Below are positions 37,101-52,888 of a stretch of 64,000 bases of DNA, one piece after another. Source of the DNA: Sphagnum magellanicum (lineage: Eukaryota; Streptophyta; Sphagnopsida; Sphagnales; Sphagnaceae); NCBI GenBank assembly GCA_021904315.1, contig CM038908.1, positions 30,742,001-30,806,000 of the forward strand, given 5' to 3'. Position 1 is the first letter of the stretch, and each line of letters opens with the position of its first letter. The position numbers and the translations under genes are program-made. The notes beneath the pieces were generated by a model that saw only the letters and a program-made list of their open reading frames with translations, was not told the origin of the DNA and searched no databases.

Positions 37101-39632
37101 GCAAACTTGAGGGATCTGATCCAGTTGCATATGACATGATCCTCAAAATCCAAATACTTCAAAAGCGACTTATTCTCAAAACAGAGCAAGTAAATTATCT
37201 CCTTGCCACAGTCCCAAACCCTTTTCATTTTCACCTGCACTTTGCCCAAAATTCAAGCTCATTTTGGTAAAAAATTTACAAATTCACTAAATTTACGGAA
37301 TATGTTGCATATTTTTCTTTGTTTAATGACTGTAGTGGTCACAATAGGAACTAGACATTGGGTTCTGGCAAGTGAGCAATGGATTGATACATACTGTAGC
37401 AAACTAAAGGAGTCATACCTTTAATTATACTACTATTTTCCAACTTTGTCCTAAATGTTTTAGCCTATTTTTTGAAAATAACTTGGAAAATAGGTTGAAA
37501 TGCACCAAAATATTGGCAACATTTCAAAGTTTGGAATTCAAAAGGCTGGAATTTCAACAAGTTAAGATGATGCATGAAATGGACCATGTGTGGGTGCAAT
37601 TTTGAGCAGGTGATGGAAAAGGATATGATGATACAAGAGAAGGAGAAGTTGTATGTGGAGTTACGCAATATATTGAAAGGGCAACCAGGCCCAGAGGTGG
37701 CAGAGCAACTCACAACCCATGTTCGCCTTCTCAATGAGAAGACTCGCCAACTCAAAGCCATGGCCTCTGAACTCAACATGTTCCAAGTCATATTTCTAAT
37801 CTGCACTCATAACTTATTTTATATATATGCCCTTGAAACGTTCCCCAATTATTGTACCGTTTTGCAACCTGCCATCCAGATTTTTTTCATACTTGTACTT
37901 TTCCATCCTATTCGGTAGCACAATCTTAGTGAAACCTTGATTAACTTAGCTTCAATGCTTTTGTGGTGTGAACTAGCATTGGGGCAGTTATTCTTCCTGA
38001 TTTTTGTGGATTGAAAACTTGTGAACCATGAATTTCAACAGAAATTTTGCAGTAGAGGTGGAGTCTTGTTTATAAACCTTAGACTTGCCAATCCTGAAAA
38101 CACATGAATATTTTTGGGTATAGTTAGTTAGTTTGTGTGTCAAAAGGCATGGAATGGAACATTGGGATTGAGAAGCAAACCAAAGCAACGTGGAGTTGGT
38201 TTGCAAAATTCACAATCATTCTTGGTGCTTGTTGTGGCACAATCTGCACCTTCGGTGGCAGGCAAAAGCAAAGGCCCCATATATGCTTAAAACATTTGTT
38301 AGATTTGAGAGTATATAACTAGGGTCAAAATTGAAAACCAGGGGCAAAATGGACATCCTTTTATTAACAAGTTTTGTGGGTCAGTCTTATCCTTCTTTGT
38401 AACCATCAAAATGCACCCATCAAACTATATGTGGACAGGGGTGGGGGGAGGTTGAAAATCTTCAATTCTCTTATTACTTTTGTATCTTGGATTTTGTATT
38501 TTTGGAGTTGATCCTTTTAGTATTCATATTTATATACACTTGAGATAGTTAAAGTGTAATGTGTGGTTAGATATGGTTGCGATGCTTGTTATAATGGTTA
38601 GACAAACTCATTTTCTGCGTAAATTGCATACATAATTATGAAGTCCCTTTGGACATCATTCATCATTTTAGTTACGAAAATATCATCACAAGGTGAGCTA
38701 AACTTGAACTCCTTGAAGCCTTACAATTCATGGAAAAACCAATAAAACAAGTGTTCAATGGTCGCAATTGATTTTCTCAATGCAATTGAATCAAGGAGTG
38801 GTCATTTCAGAGGGTGAAACATGAAATTAGTGAGGATTTTTAAAGATTCAATAGATTATGGGAAAACCACTAAAATTACAATTTGACTCCAATGGCTACT
38901 GTAAGCACCCACCAAGTTCAACAAAACTTGATTGTGAGTTTTGGTTCAAAGAGAACTATGGTTTTTTTTTGCTTGAACTACATATTTTGAAACCTTGAAG
39001 TCATGAAGACAACTTGATGGCCTTACCATATGGGACACAACACCATACTTGGTGCCAAACCCTATGTTTGATTTTATATGTTTGTAATTAATATAATATC
39101 CAAATTATAAACTTAGATCTCCAAAAAAAATTGTTATAACATATATATGCATTGAATTGGATAAGGTTACAATTGTAATTGGGAAAATGACACAACTAAA
39201 TGGCCTCAGAGTAAAACCTAATTAAGTTATAGTACAACCTCAAATGTTATGTCAATGGAGAGATAAATGCTCCAATCTTGCAACTATTGGGATCATCTCA
39301 TCTAGATGTAATAGCTAGATAAAATACTAGGACAACATTACAAAACATGTCCTTTTAAAAAAAAATGTAGATCTTAACGTTTTAATATCAAAAGACATTG
39401 ACTTGAATGATTGATGTTTGGAATGCAGATACAACTCAAAGAGTACAAAGCTGAAAATGATCGTTTATTGGAAGAACTAGATATGAACAAAACAAAATAC
39501 TTTGATTTAAAACGGCAAGAGCAAATGAGGAACATGAATGAAACCGAAAATTTATCTCATGAACAAACTCAAGGACCACATTCCCTACCAAATAGGAAAC
39601 TAGGTGGTGGATTCAATGCAACTACACATTGA
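28128..39632 (+). CDS. CFAP58: CFAP58, cilia- and flagella-associated coiled-coil protein
   Basis: CFAP58 (CCDC147) is a conserved coiled-coil protein of motile cilia, needed for sperm flagella in animals. Fifteen exons: 28128-28220, 28809-28896, 29236-29434, 30186-30264, 30561-30757, 31002-31203, 31544-31687, 32860-33060, 33786-33995, 34510-34782, 34958-35158, 35282-35521, 37049-37189, 37610-37786, 39429-39632. All phases agree, giving 882 aa (human about 870). Conserved blocks in order: VLSELEGD...FREEYEKLHRALKKSH, EKRLIKKCRELNGEI, LYEAVRTERNLYSKNLVEAQ, RRNQEVKLLYEKMRIQ, LENPLNVHRWRKLEGSDP, LQKRLILKT and EKEKLYVELRNILKGQPGPE. Almost the whole protein is predicted coiled coil. The first exon codes for only 31 residues; its ATG is supported by phase and by the VLSELEGD block directly after. 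In a plant it should act in the axoneme of motile sperm. No internal stops or broken splice sites were seen, so it looks functional. Confidence 0.93.
29515..30115. repeat. Interspersed repeat in CFAP58 intron 3
   Basis: This stretch shares AAAGGATATGTTCAGGGTGC-like sequence, a 'GGCCTCTATG...TTAGGCATAGATGCTTG' region and ATGTCTCTTGAGTGCTAG with 33343-33720 in intron 8. Its second half resembles about 24150-24360. It looks like a decayed dispersed repeat; the family is unknown and no clear ends were found. Confidence 0.6.
32165..32375. mobile_element. Foldback MITE in CFAP58 intron 7
   Basis: Ends GGTGCATTCACACTTG on the left and GGTGCGTTTACACTTG read from the right form a 16-bp inverted repeat with two mismatches, about 211 bp apart. 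Inside, 32325-32360 is a near-perfect hairpin: GGTGTTAGGGAACTCTA, loop CC, TAGAGTCCCTAACACC. No coding capacity. Target duplication is unclear. Confidence 0.65.
33343..33720. repeat. Interspersed repeat in CFAP58 intron 8
   Basis: Second copy of the intron 3 repeat, in the same orientation and more diverged. It keeps GGTATGTTCAGGGTGCA, the TATATGGGCCTCTCTATGCC region and GATGTCTCTTGAGTGCTAG. That two introns of one gene carry it suggests either a common genomic family or a duplication within the gene. Confidence 0.6.
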
Positions 39633-42600
39633 TGAATTGCTCTTGACATCAAGAACACCTTCACAATATTGCCTTTAAAGCCACAAAATGAATCAAGGAG
39701 TGAAGTTATTCCATTTTCATTGCTACAATGGGTAAGGATTCAAAGGGGGTATGTGCTTTAAAGAGCATGAAAATGCCACAAATCAAGATGTGAATGATTA
39801 TATCAATATGTTGTCAACCTTGAAACTTCCAAGCTTGCATGGGTTGTTACCATATGGTTTATGTTAGATCAAAAGATGAATGAAACAAAGATAAGTAAGT
39901 ACAATTATTTTTCAAACACGTAATGTTTTGAGGAAAATGCAAATTGTGCTAACACCTATCGCATGAAAAGAAACAAGGCATGAACAAAATGCATTCACAT
40001 ATAACGAAATTGTAACTACACAACAACTAGGATGACATACTTTGTAATTTACTACAAAACACACACAAAAAAAAATTAAAGTTCATAACATTGGAATCAA
40101 ATATGGAAGAACATTAGTAAGGTATTTGTTTGACATCAACACAATAACTTTCAATACTAACATTCGATACTCGTAATGAATCATATGTGATCATAACACA
40201 ATTAAATTAAATTAGTTTGTGTGGTTCACAATGAACACTATCCAACAATAATTAAAATTTTAAAAATACTATAACAACATAATTGAATAACAACTATATT
40301 TACAACAAAAGAAAGTTATAGCAGGTCCATCCAAATGTTAAGTTTGAAATGTAATCAACATTTTATTTCAACCTCAAGTTTAACTTTTATATACCAAGAA
40401 TCTTTCTATATTTGTATAATATTTCTATATCAATGTATGGGCAAAGATATTAACTGTCTATTTTTTTGTATTAACATACATTAGGTCAATTTCACTTGCA
40501 AGGACCTTGTTTCTTGCAAAGTGGAAATGCACCTTAATGTGTTTTATCTTGGTTTATTAGTAAGTCATATGCATTTCACTACCTTCATACAAAGCCTTTA
40601 AACATGACAGAAATTTGTTTCAAGTTTTAGTTTTGTGTAACATGTGAAATGTGAAAACAATTATACAATTAGACAAAAAAATTCAAGCCCATGTTTGTCA
40701 AAGTAATTTTCCATCCATTTTGTTGTTTAGATTACTTAGCTTGGTCACCTTCCTATGATCTCCAAGGCCACACATTAGAGTTCTATAATTCAAAACTCCA
40801 CCTCCTCCCATGATTTAGGAATGAATAAATTTTAATGATTTAACATAAATTATCAATACTTTCATCTTATGAAAATGTTTACAAAGTTGTAGAATCTTAT
40901 TCCTTCTTTCATGATTCTTTAAACAAAGATTTGTGTTTAAGTTATGAAACAAAAAACATGGAACCAAAGTGCATTAACCAAATTGAGATTGGGTTGTTAA
41001 TTACACGCTCATGAATACTTATGTTTTATATGAAGACAAAAAAAATTTATCAGACCTATGCAAGAAACAATCACTCATATAAAAAAAATAATTGTTGCAA
41101 CATCATCTTGTGTGAAAATTTCTGATTTCAAATAATGACAACATGCACATAATTTTTAAAATAATGTTTAAGAATGTGTAAATGAAAATTTTTAAGTCAA
41201 TTATCAAGATTAGAGTCAATTTTATCATTTCAAACTTTCAAGGATCCTTTAATTTAATTTGTATGTTAATTTGTCAATCTTAAGTGTTGGTCATCTTTAT
41301 TTTTATAATAAGATGTAGTTTGTTTACCCTTTTTGGACTTATAGGGAAAACCATCAAAACCTTCAAGAATAGGAGGGATAATATGAATAATACAAAACAA
41401 AAAATTGAATGAAAGGTTTTGAAAATTGCTCATTCAAAACTATATACTAAAATGAACTTTCATGATCTAAATTTGAAATTTTAGTTAGATGTAACTTGAG
41501 ACATGACACTTCGTTGAAATTGAAATTTATTAATTTTATAGCTAAGGTGAAAAGCTAATGTAGCTTGGAATGGAAGGGGATTTACTGCTGTTCAGAACAG
41601 CGATCAATTTACAACTCTAATTTCAAAGTCATATTGCCATTGATATTTAATAAAGTTCTTTTTGAAATGTCACATGTGAATAAAATTTAATGTTATGGTT
41701 AGAATGAGTATAACCTTGTACCAATTAGAACCTTGGATAAAAGCATAACACTTTTGAAAGCAAAGAGGGGTTTGTTGCTATTTTTTTTGGGTCTCTAGTT
41801 GGAAAAAGATCATTCAAAATCATTGTAGTGATATAAAATATGATGTTTTATTAAGAACATTGTGCAATCCTACATGTTTTATTAATTTTTGTAGAAGGTT
41901 AATGACATTTATAATAACCATGATGTTGAATGTGTTAAGTTAGTGTGATCAAATGTGTTTTAGTTTGGAACTAGTTTAAGTTGAATGTGGTTTTAGCTAT
42001 TTCATGTCTGGGGATAATTACCCTTTGTATATCTTTTCAAGAGATTCCAAAACACACTTTGTTGTTTGTTTGGAACTTTTTTATATTTGTGCAAATTGGA
42101 TTTTGGACATTGTTTTCTATAGGTGTTTTTTTTTTGGATTTTGGGCTTGCATTCTTGTAGGTTTGTAGGTGAGTTATTTTTTGAGATGGGTTCAATTCCC
42201 AAAAGACTTTTGAACCAAATTTGATGTTGAAAACACCAACTTTGCAAGGGAAGAATATTATAGATTCATAATTTAATTTTTTTCCAATGGACCAATAATA
42301 TGGGTATGTTTATCAAAAAAATTAGGATGTTAATTGAAACACCTTTTGTATAATGAAAAATGCGTTTTAATTTTTGAAATGCTTTATTACAGTGGGAGGG
42401 CTTATTATACAACCCTTTCAATTATCATGTTTTTCCTTCAATTATTACATGTTGTAATGACTTGATAATATGACATTACACCACATGATTAATTCATATC
42501 CAAGAAGGTAGTGTCAAATGTTTTTGATAACAATTTTTAATTTGTTCATGAAACAATGTTTTCGCAAAATGAAGAAAAATCCATTTTCTATTCAAAAGAA

Positions 42601-43889
42601 TTATTTACTTATTTTCCCCCTTTTTTTTCATACTCTGTTAGCAAGTCTTGAAACTAACAAGTTATGATTTTTGCAACTCCAAAGTTTCATTACTTTTTCA
42701 TTTCACATACAATTGAAAAACTTTGAAAATATAACTTTTGAAAAGAGAATTTTCCAAAGATGGTTCAATGATCAAAGTTGATTTGATGTTTTAAAACATC
42801 ATTTAAATGAACAAGAATCACACAATTTTGGCTCTTGACCACATTTATTATTATAAACTTTTGTTTTGAAATGTGAATATCTTTTTATTGTAATATTATT
42901 CAACATATTTTCCAATGCATTAAAAACAACACAATTTGAATAAATTTTGTAAAAATGCTTTCCTTGGACACACACATTGTCAAAACCTTAATTTGGGTGC
43001 ATAATTAACTTTTGGGATGATAGAAAAATGTCCTTGTGAAGAAAAAAAGGTTTAGGGTTTTAAAGTTGGAATCAAATCAAACAAGGGGTTGAAACTCAAA
43101 TGAGTGCAAAGAGTGAGAACACATTCTTACATGAATTCAAAATGTGTAAGATTTGAAGGGAAACATTCTTGATTCCTATATTGAATGTTGATTTTGAAAA
43201 TAAAAAGTCTTGATGTATTTAAAACATTTGAAACAAGGTTTAAAGCAATAAAAAATTGTCCAAATTGGACTACTTTTAAATTGTTGGAAAGGTCTTGAAA
43301 AGCACATGTACAAAGCAAACTCATATTGTTGATTTGAAAACATGCAACACACAAAATTTCAGTATCACACTCTTCTAATATTAATTCACACTAAAGTCCA
43401 TACTCAAACTAGTCTATTTATGGTCTATCAAATGATGGATGATGGGAACTCTCATTCCTTTGAGGACAAAACTGAACAAGATTTAGGTCCAAGAAACACT
43501 TGTCAATCTACTCACAAAAGACAGCAACAATTTCCATTAGCATTTTCATTAATTTGCTCCAGACATATGACTAATAATAACCTGGAGACTAAACATGGCA
43601 GAATTCAAAGCCAAATCCCACCATCCAAAAACAGGAGTGAAATTTGATATTCATATTGCATAGTTAGGACAACTAAGTTTGAAGATAGTCTATCAAGTTC
43701 CAAAGCTAAGCATAATGGAATGATGGAGGGCTATTGCAAGTAATGCCATTTGCAAAGGAAACTTCATTTCACATGGACTATCTGATAGAAAGCAACCTGG
43801 TGGAATTGTAGGCAGTTGATGACTTGGATGCAGATCCTGCAAGTTAAACCCATCACTGGATTATGAAACAACACCATTGCTGATGCTTA
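39633..43889. other. Intergenic, very AT-rich, no gene seen
   Basis: Downstream of CFAP58 the sequence is strongly AT-rich with no open frame that resembles a protein. No clear repeats with definable ends were found. Confidence 0.55.
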
Positions 43890-44258
43890 GAGCATCCCCA
43901 AGGGTACTCATTCAGTATGTGACCCTGCAAAACAATTTCTCACATCCTAGTTAGTTCTATACTTTTTCGCAACCCCACCCATAAAACTAAATCTGGGACT
44001 GCAAATAGGTGGGAGACTACTAATAGCAAACCACTGGGACCAATCATTGTGATTGGCCAATCAGAAACAACCAGCAGTGATCATATCATATCTATCATAC
44101 TCTTCTCTAGCAGGTGCACGCCTTTGCTGTGCCCTTTACAAGCCTCAAACAAAATTGCTAGGTCAAAACCATTTTCCTGAGCGAAACCAACATATTTTGA
44201 CTCTTCTTCATCCAATTTTAATGTGCAGGGTCACATATGAGCACTGCTGCAGAAATTC
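43890..44258. mobile_element. PIF/Harbinger-type MITE, copy 2
   Basis: A 369-bp element with TTA on both sides (43887-43889 and 44259-44261). The left end is GAGCATCCCCAAGGGTACTCA; the right end read inward is GAATTTCTGCAGCAGTGCTCA. The interior matches 7650-8011 over most of its length in the same orientation (CACCCATAAAACT, ACTACTAATAGCAAACCAC, TGGACC/GGGACCAATCATT). It sits just downstream of the FabG gene. Confidence 0.8.
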
Positions 44259-44753
44259 TTAGATGAACAGGAAAGCTGTTTAGCAAAATATATCACTCCT
44301 GTAGACCATGGAGAACAAGTGCACAGTGGCATGTTCCCATTAGTGCAAAAATAGGAATAAGATAATTCTGTTCAGTTAAAACTAACAGTGAACTTATCCA
44401 GCAGCTTGACTAAGACACATGAACCCAGCACTGGTTAATGAAAACAAATCTATCAAACAGCTCCAGCCTACAAACAGTGTGATTTATTCATGAGACTGCT
44501 GGTCAATTGTAACTCACTATCATGTGAGACATAATAGAAGACACAGATGACTAAGTAAGTCTGAGCACTTATTCTATCATCTCCTGAGATTACAAAATTT
44601 GAGGATTGGGGTACCAATGATCTGAGGACAAAACCAATGATGATGGTTGCAGCCTCCTCTGAATGTTCCAAAACTGGTGAAGTTCTTCAATAAACATCAC
44701 TGGGCTCAAGAGACTTCATAGGTTTAAGCAGTTCAGCAAAGAAGTGAAAATCT

Positions 44754-48391
<3,638 letters not shown>

Positions 48392-48920
48392 AAAACCCCG
48401 CCTTCTTTTCCGACTCTCGTTCTCACAACAGATTACCGCTACTAAACCAAAACCCTTCCAAAAAAACGAACCTCTCAACTGAAAACCTGGAACACAGAAC
48501 AAAAACTCCAACAAACACACACAAGAAAACACCAAAAATGAAGAGCAAAACAGCAGGACAAAAAAAGCAGAGTGTACGAGAGCGCTCGCTCACTCACGTT
48601 AGAGAAGAGATCGACGAAATGCGGAGAAAACACTCGACGAAAAGCTCGGCAAGCGCACAGTCTACCACCAAACACAGACGCACACGCAGAGGCACACACA
48701 AAAAACACACAAGCTTAAGTGCTAATCAAACCACCATTAATTGTATTAGCAATGCACTAAACAAGGAGCAAACTTAATTAGCACCTAATCTCTCTGCACA
48801 TGAAATCTGCAGAAAATCAATTAATGTGTCTTTGTGGTGCTTTGTTGTTGCTCGTCTTTAGCAGCTTGGCTGAAAGAAAATTTTCATTGTAATTTTGGGT
48901 ACTTATATGATGGCATAGGA

Positions 48921-49105
48921 GTTGGAAGCTGGTAAGCTCAATTGACAAACATGGAAGAAGATGACAGATACAGTAATTGAAGCTGAAAAACTCTGTTGGA
49001 AAACATGGAAGAAGATGATGATATAGCAATTGGAAGTTGGAAACTCAATTGACAAACATTGAAGAAGATGATGATACAGCAGTTGGAAGCTGGAAAGCTC
49101 AATAG
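48921..49105. repeat. Minisatellite, ~54-bp unit, about 3.4 copies
   Basis: Units of the form TTGGAAGCTGGAAAGCTCAA followed by TTGACAAACATGGAAGAAGA and TGATGATACAGCAG repeat head to tail with base changes. It lies roughly 530 bp upstream of the FabG start codon on that gene's 5' side. The frame is open in part but unlike any protein I know. Confidence 0.8.
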
Positions 49106-49382
49106 TCGCATTACTAGATTCTTGGTACTGCTAAGCTTTCACAGAATCATATTTTTCTGGGAGGAACTGCAGAATTCTCCAAGTCTTATTTTGTGGGTTG
49201 AAGGACTACAAGAACTTAATCACAAAATCATATTGTTATAGAGGTGGTGGTCTTGCAACTGAATTATGTTAGACCTAAATTAATACACAAAGCTAATCCT
49301 TTTGAATGAATTTGTAGAATTGAATTTTGTTTTACAGCCTTGAGGTGCAGGCAAAATGCTCAGATTTGGTCTGCACATGGGA

Positions 49383-49923
49383 GCAGGTGATGTTCTTGAC
49401 CTTGGCTATTGACCTTGCAGTCAGCCAATGCCATGGCCAATTAAAATTTGTCCCTTAGCATTTGCAGGACCTTCTTCAAGCCAGCCTCTCCATCACCGGC
49501 TAGTGCAAAAACTATGGGCCTCCCAATCTGTGTCCGAGCAGTGTCTCTCACATGTTGTCATGGATAATTTCTAACTCAATCTATTCAGTAGACATGAGAG
49601 CTCCCAAACAATCATCGGTTTCTGAGTGCTGATAATGCCCTATGCCAGAGAACTAGGCTTACTTCCACATCCAGTTCAACAAGAAGATAACAAACCTCAG
49701 CTCGCTGATCAGACTGATAGGCAGCAAACATTGACAGACAATATTTTAAGCCTACAGCTACTGTTCAGGGCCCCAAAAATCAGAAGACAACAAGAGATGG
49801 GTCAAATGATGAAATCAAGGCTACAAACATATGAACACTTACAAAAATGCCAGATGCTCTGAGCGCCAAGGCATTTAGAACATCAGTCCCAAGGCATACA
49901 CCTCCATCAAGGAACACTGGCAC
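49383..49923 (-). pseudogene. Glycolate oxidase (2-hydroxy-acid oxidase) C-terminal fragment
   Basis: Two exons of an FMN-dependent glycolate oxidase survive. Exon 49923-49843 encodes VPVFLDGGVCLGTDVLNALA then LRASGIF and ends at a good GTAAGTG donor. Exon 49527 to about 49383 starts after CAG and encodes [20 protein letters not shown] then LQMLRDKF, a stop codon (TAA) where the family has Glu, then LAMALADCKV. The intron lies at the family's usual site between GIF and IGRP, so this came from genomic duplication, not a retrocopy. The FMN-contacting Arg after DGGV is changed (VCLG in place of VRRG). No upstream exons could be found, so it is a truncated, dead copy. Confidence 0.85.
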
Positions 49924-52794
49924 TCAACCATAACCCAAGCATAAGTGAGGGAGCCATGTGAATTTCAATATGCCCATGCTTGTAACATCAGTAGTAAAAG
50001 GATCGTGGGAAATGGGTAATGCTATGGAATTTGTTATCTCCCTGGAGTTGCTGGTAGAAGTAGTATGATTGATCAAGTTACATGAATGCTCTGAAGGTGG
50101 AAATCTCCCTCCATGCATTGTGGTGTTTCTGATGCTGGAGTGTCATCTATACCAGGAAGATTTACAGTGATGAATGTGCAGAAGATGATACTATGACAGA
50201 CATAGTCATGTAAAGAGCTTCCAACTGCTCTCTTTCAATGCTAGTGAAGTGCTCCCAAGCACCAGCCACACCAAGTGCCAAATTACTTAGTGTGGTGAGA
50301 AACATCAGTGGGGAAGAAGCTTTGAAGGCGATTCATCAAAACAGTCAAGTAGCAGCACTGGTAACTCTATCAAATTTGGTCACCTGCAAATGATTGTTCA
50401 ATTCAGAGATTGCAGTAGCCGAAAGTGTTGGATCCTAGCAAGATTGAGCACAAAAACTAATCTTAATCAAGCCTGGATTAACTAGAGACTCCAGTAAACC
50501 ACTAAAACCCTTTGGGCACAAGAGCTATGTACCTTGGCAGCCAGGCTACCACAGTAGAGAACTCTTGTGTATTCCTAGCATCAAGATTATTCAAAATGGC
50601 TGGCAAGAAAAAGAAAAATTATGAGTGAAGAACCTGTGGTTAAGGAGCAACAAAATTGAAGAAAAGAGCAAGGTGAAAAACCAGACCTGGAGCTTCATGT
50701 GATGGGGTTTCTTCATAGTGTCTATCATCCGGCCTGAAATTTCACACAATAGTGTGAGATGAATCATTCAATCACTTCCTAGACCACACATGTACACTAC
50801 TTCAAAGGAAAACTGTTTCTTGGGATCCAAATCCTTCAATTTGTGCTCCAGAAATTTGCGGCCATACTGTTGTTGATTTCAAGACTGCTCTGGAAGACTG
50901 GATAGATGGATAATTATTATATGGACAAACAAGAGATTGAAAGGCTCTGGACTGAGCATTTGCAAAAAGGGTTAGCCTGATTCATCATCCTTGGGGGTTT
51001 GTACTATCTAAACCATTGCTAAATTGCATCATTCCAAACTGATCACAAACAGATCTTGCATTCACCTTCTTGCCATGGATTCAAGACCTAGTATCACTCC
51101 TGATGAAACCCATACTTCTACCTTACTGAAGTGAGTTATATTCAATGTGAAAGAAAGGGATACACCAAATTGTGGATTGAGAACAAGATAAAGTATACAT
51201 TTATGGTTGCACAGCGTGTGTGCTTCCAAAATTTCCACTTTGAATCTGATTGAATTCTTTCAACAAGATGCTGGTGCAATCTGCAAGTATCAGAAAGCTT
51301 GAAAAAGAAAGTCATGTACAATTAGCAGTCTCAAGCTAAAATGACCTGAAGTTGCTGAACGGCTTGCTGGAATTGGCAATAACATGACCCCAAGGCACCT
51401 CTGTGTTCTTACAATACACTTTGCCAGGTTGAACTTCACCAGGTTCAGCTCTGCCGCTGTTGGAAGGAAGCAAGCAAACCTGGTACATTTTAGTTTCACC
51501 TCTGCTGCAGTCGGAGAAGAAGCAAACCAGATTGCATTGGATATGCATTGCCCTGTGAACAACAACATCCAGCTGAAAATTTCTCTTGGCAGCCACTTTT
51601 GCAGTTCCTCTCACCTTTGCATGGACTGCATCCACAAACAGAAGAATCCATCCCAGGAGTCATACATGCATGCTCATTCTTTCCAAGCAGGCAGCCCCCC
51701 GGCTCTCACAGATGAAGCTATGTGTAGTAGCCATGCGAGCCGTGATCTTTCCACAACTGGAAAGCTACTTGTGCTCCCTTTTTCCAACAATTCGACAGTT
51801 AGTCCTCCCAAACATCATTGTGATGAAGAGGCCAAACGCTCCACGATGTTATCGTCTTTTCCTGAGCTACACGGCGTCCAAGAGATCGAGCTCGCGATTG
51901 TTTCTTCAACTCATCACTCGATCCAGTCTCTCAGATGAAGCATCAGTAGAGGTTTGGTTGAAGCTGGCTCATGGTTCAGAACTAAGTCGAGGAATATTCC
52001 GAGCGAAAGCGGCTCCCGGAGTTCGTCAACAAGAAACCCCAAAGGTCACAACGACGACCCGGCAACGGGGGTTTGTTTCTTGGATAGTGTGCAGCAGCAA
52101 ATTGGCGGTTTTGAGTGTGGTAATGGTTTGTGCCGTATGGAGCTTGGTCGAAGCAGGTTTAGGTGGTCGATCGTACAATATTAATTCACAGCAGCCATTC
52201 ATTGCAGGAGCTACTTTCACAAGCGGCTTTCTTGCGACAAAAAAACTCGAAGATCGCTTGCACAGATAGGAAATCTGCAGGACTACTGTAGCTCCTCTAA
52301 TGCGCTTGGATAGGTTTCTTGTCTATTGTTTGTTTTTCCTGCTCCTCGAGCTTCGTGAGCGCCTCCTCACATGTAAGTTTGTCGACTCCTCGCACTTCGT
52401 GTCCAAGGTTTGTTCTTTCTTCATGGTTGTAGCTTCCAGAGGTATCATCAACACTAGTTGCAGCTTACGTAGTGCAGCAATCGGTGGTCGATTTGAAGAT
52501 TGCTGTTTTGGTTTGCAGATTGTTTATTGATCTGCTGTCTTCCTGGTGTTCCGGAGTCCAGATTGTTCATCTGTTTTTCTGTGGCTTCCTTCTGCCATGT
52601 GCAGAATCTTGTAGAGTTTGATAGTACTCGTTGTTGTTGGTCTGTTGCTGCAGATTTTCCATTGGCAAGCTGTAGAGCGTTGTTTGTGATAGCTAGCTAT
52701 AGTAACCAATGCTCAGAGCAATTCCCATGTTGTTCCTTGAGAAGCTTTCTGTTGTTCATTGCTTCACAGTGTAAGCTGTTTGTGATGTGTTTCT
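49924..52794. other. Intergenic, unassigned, with weakly coding-like patches
   Basis: No gene could be built. Minus-strand patches look partly coding, for example 50230-50330 (LALGVAGAWEHFTSIEREQL) and 51336-51635, but they lack clear splice partners or a family match. A plus-strand open frame (51586-52269) begins at TTG rather than ATG and resembles nothing known. The last few hundred bases are probably the leader and promoter of the gene at 52889. Confidence 0.4.
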
Positions 52795-52822
52795 GAGGAG
52801 GAGGAGGAGGAGGAGGAGGAGG
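52795..52822. repeat. (GAG)n / GGA microsatellite in the 5' leader
   Basis: A pure GAG/GGA run of about 28 bases lies 67 bases before the start codon of the XRCC4/DUF3444 gene. GA-rich tracts near transcription starts can bind GAGA factors in plants; here its role is unknown. Confidence 0.8.
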
Positions 52823-52888
52823 TTGTTGCGGTGGGGAGCGCAGTAAGGGGGGGAAAGTGCTTGTGTTTTGAGCCATTTTGTTCAGAGG

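Noticed and set aside
51336-51635. Minus-strand frame with CKNTEVPWGHVIANSS, considered as an upstream exon of the glycolate oxidase fragment
   Set aside because: It does not match any segment of glycolate oxidase that I know, and no phase-compatible splice link to 49923 was found.
51586-52269. A 227-codon plus-strand open frame upstream of the fusion gene
   Set aside because: It opens at TTG rather than ATG, has no recognisable domain, and its composition is not coding-like. It may overlap the leader of the gene at 52889.
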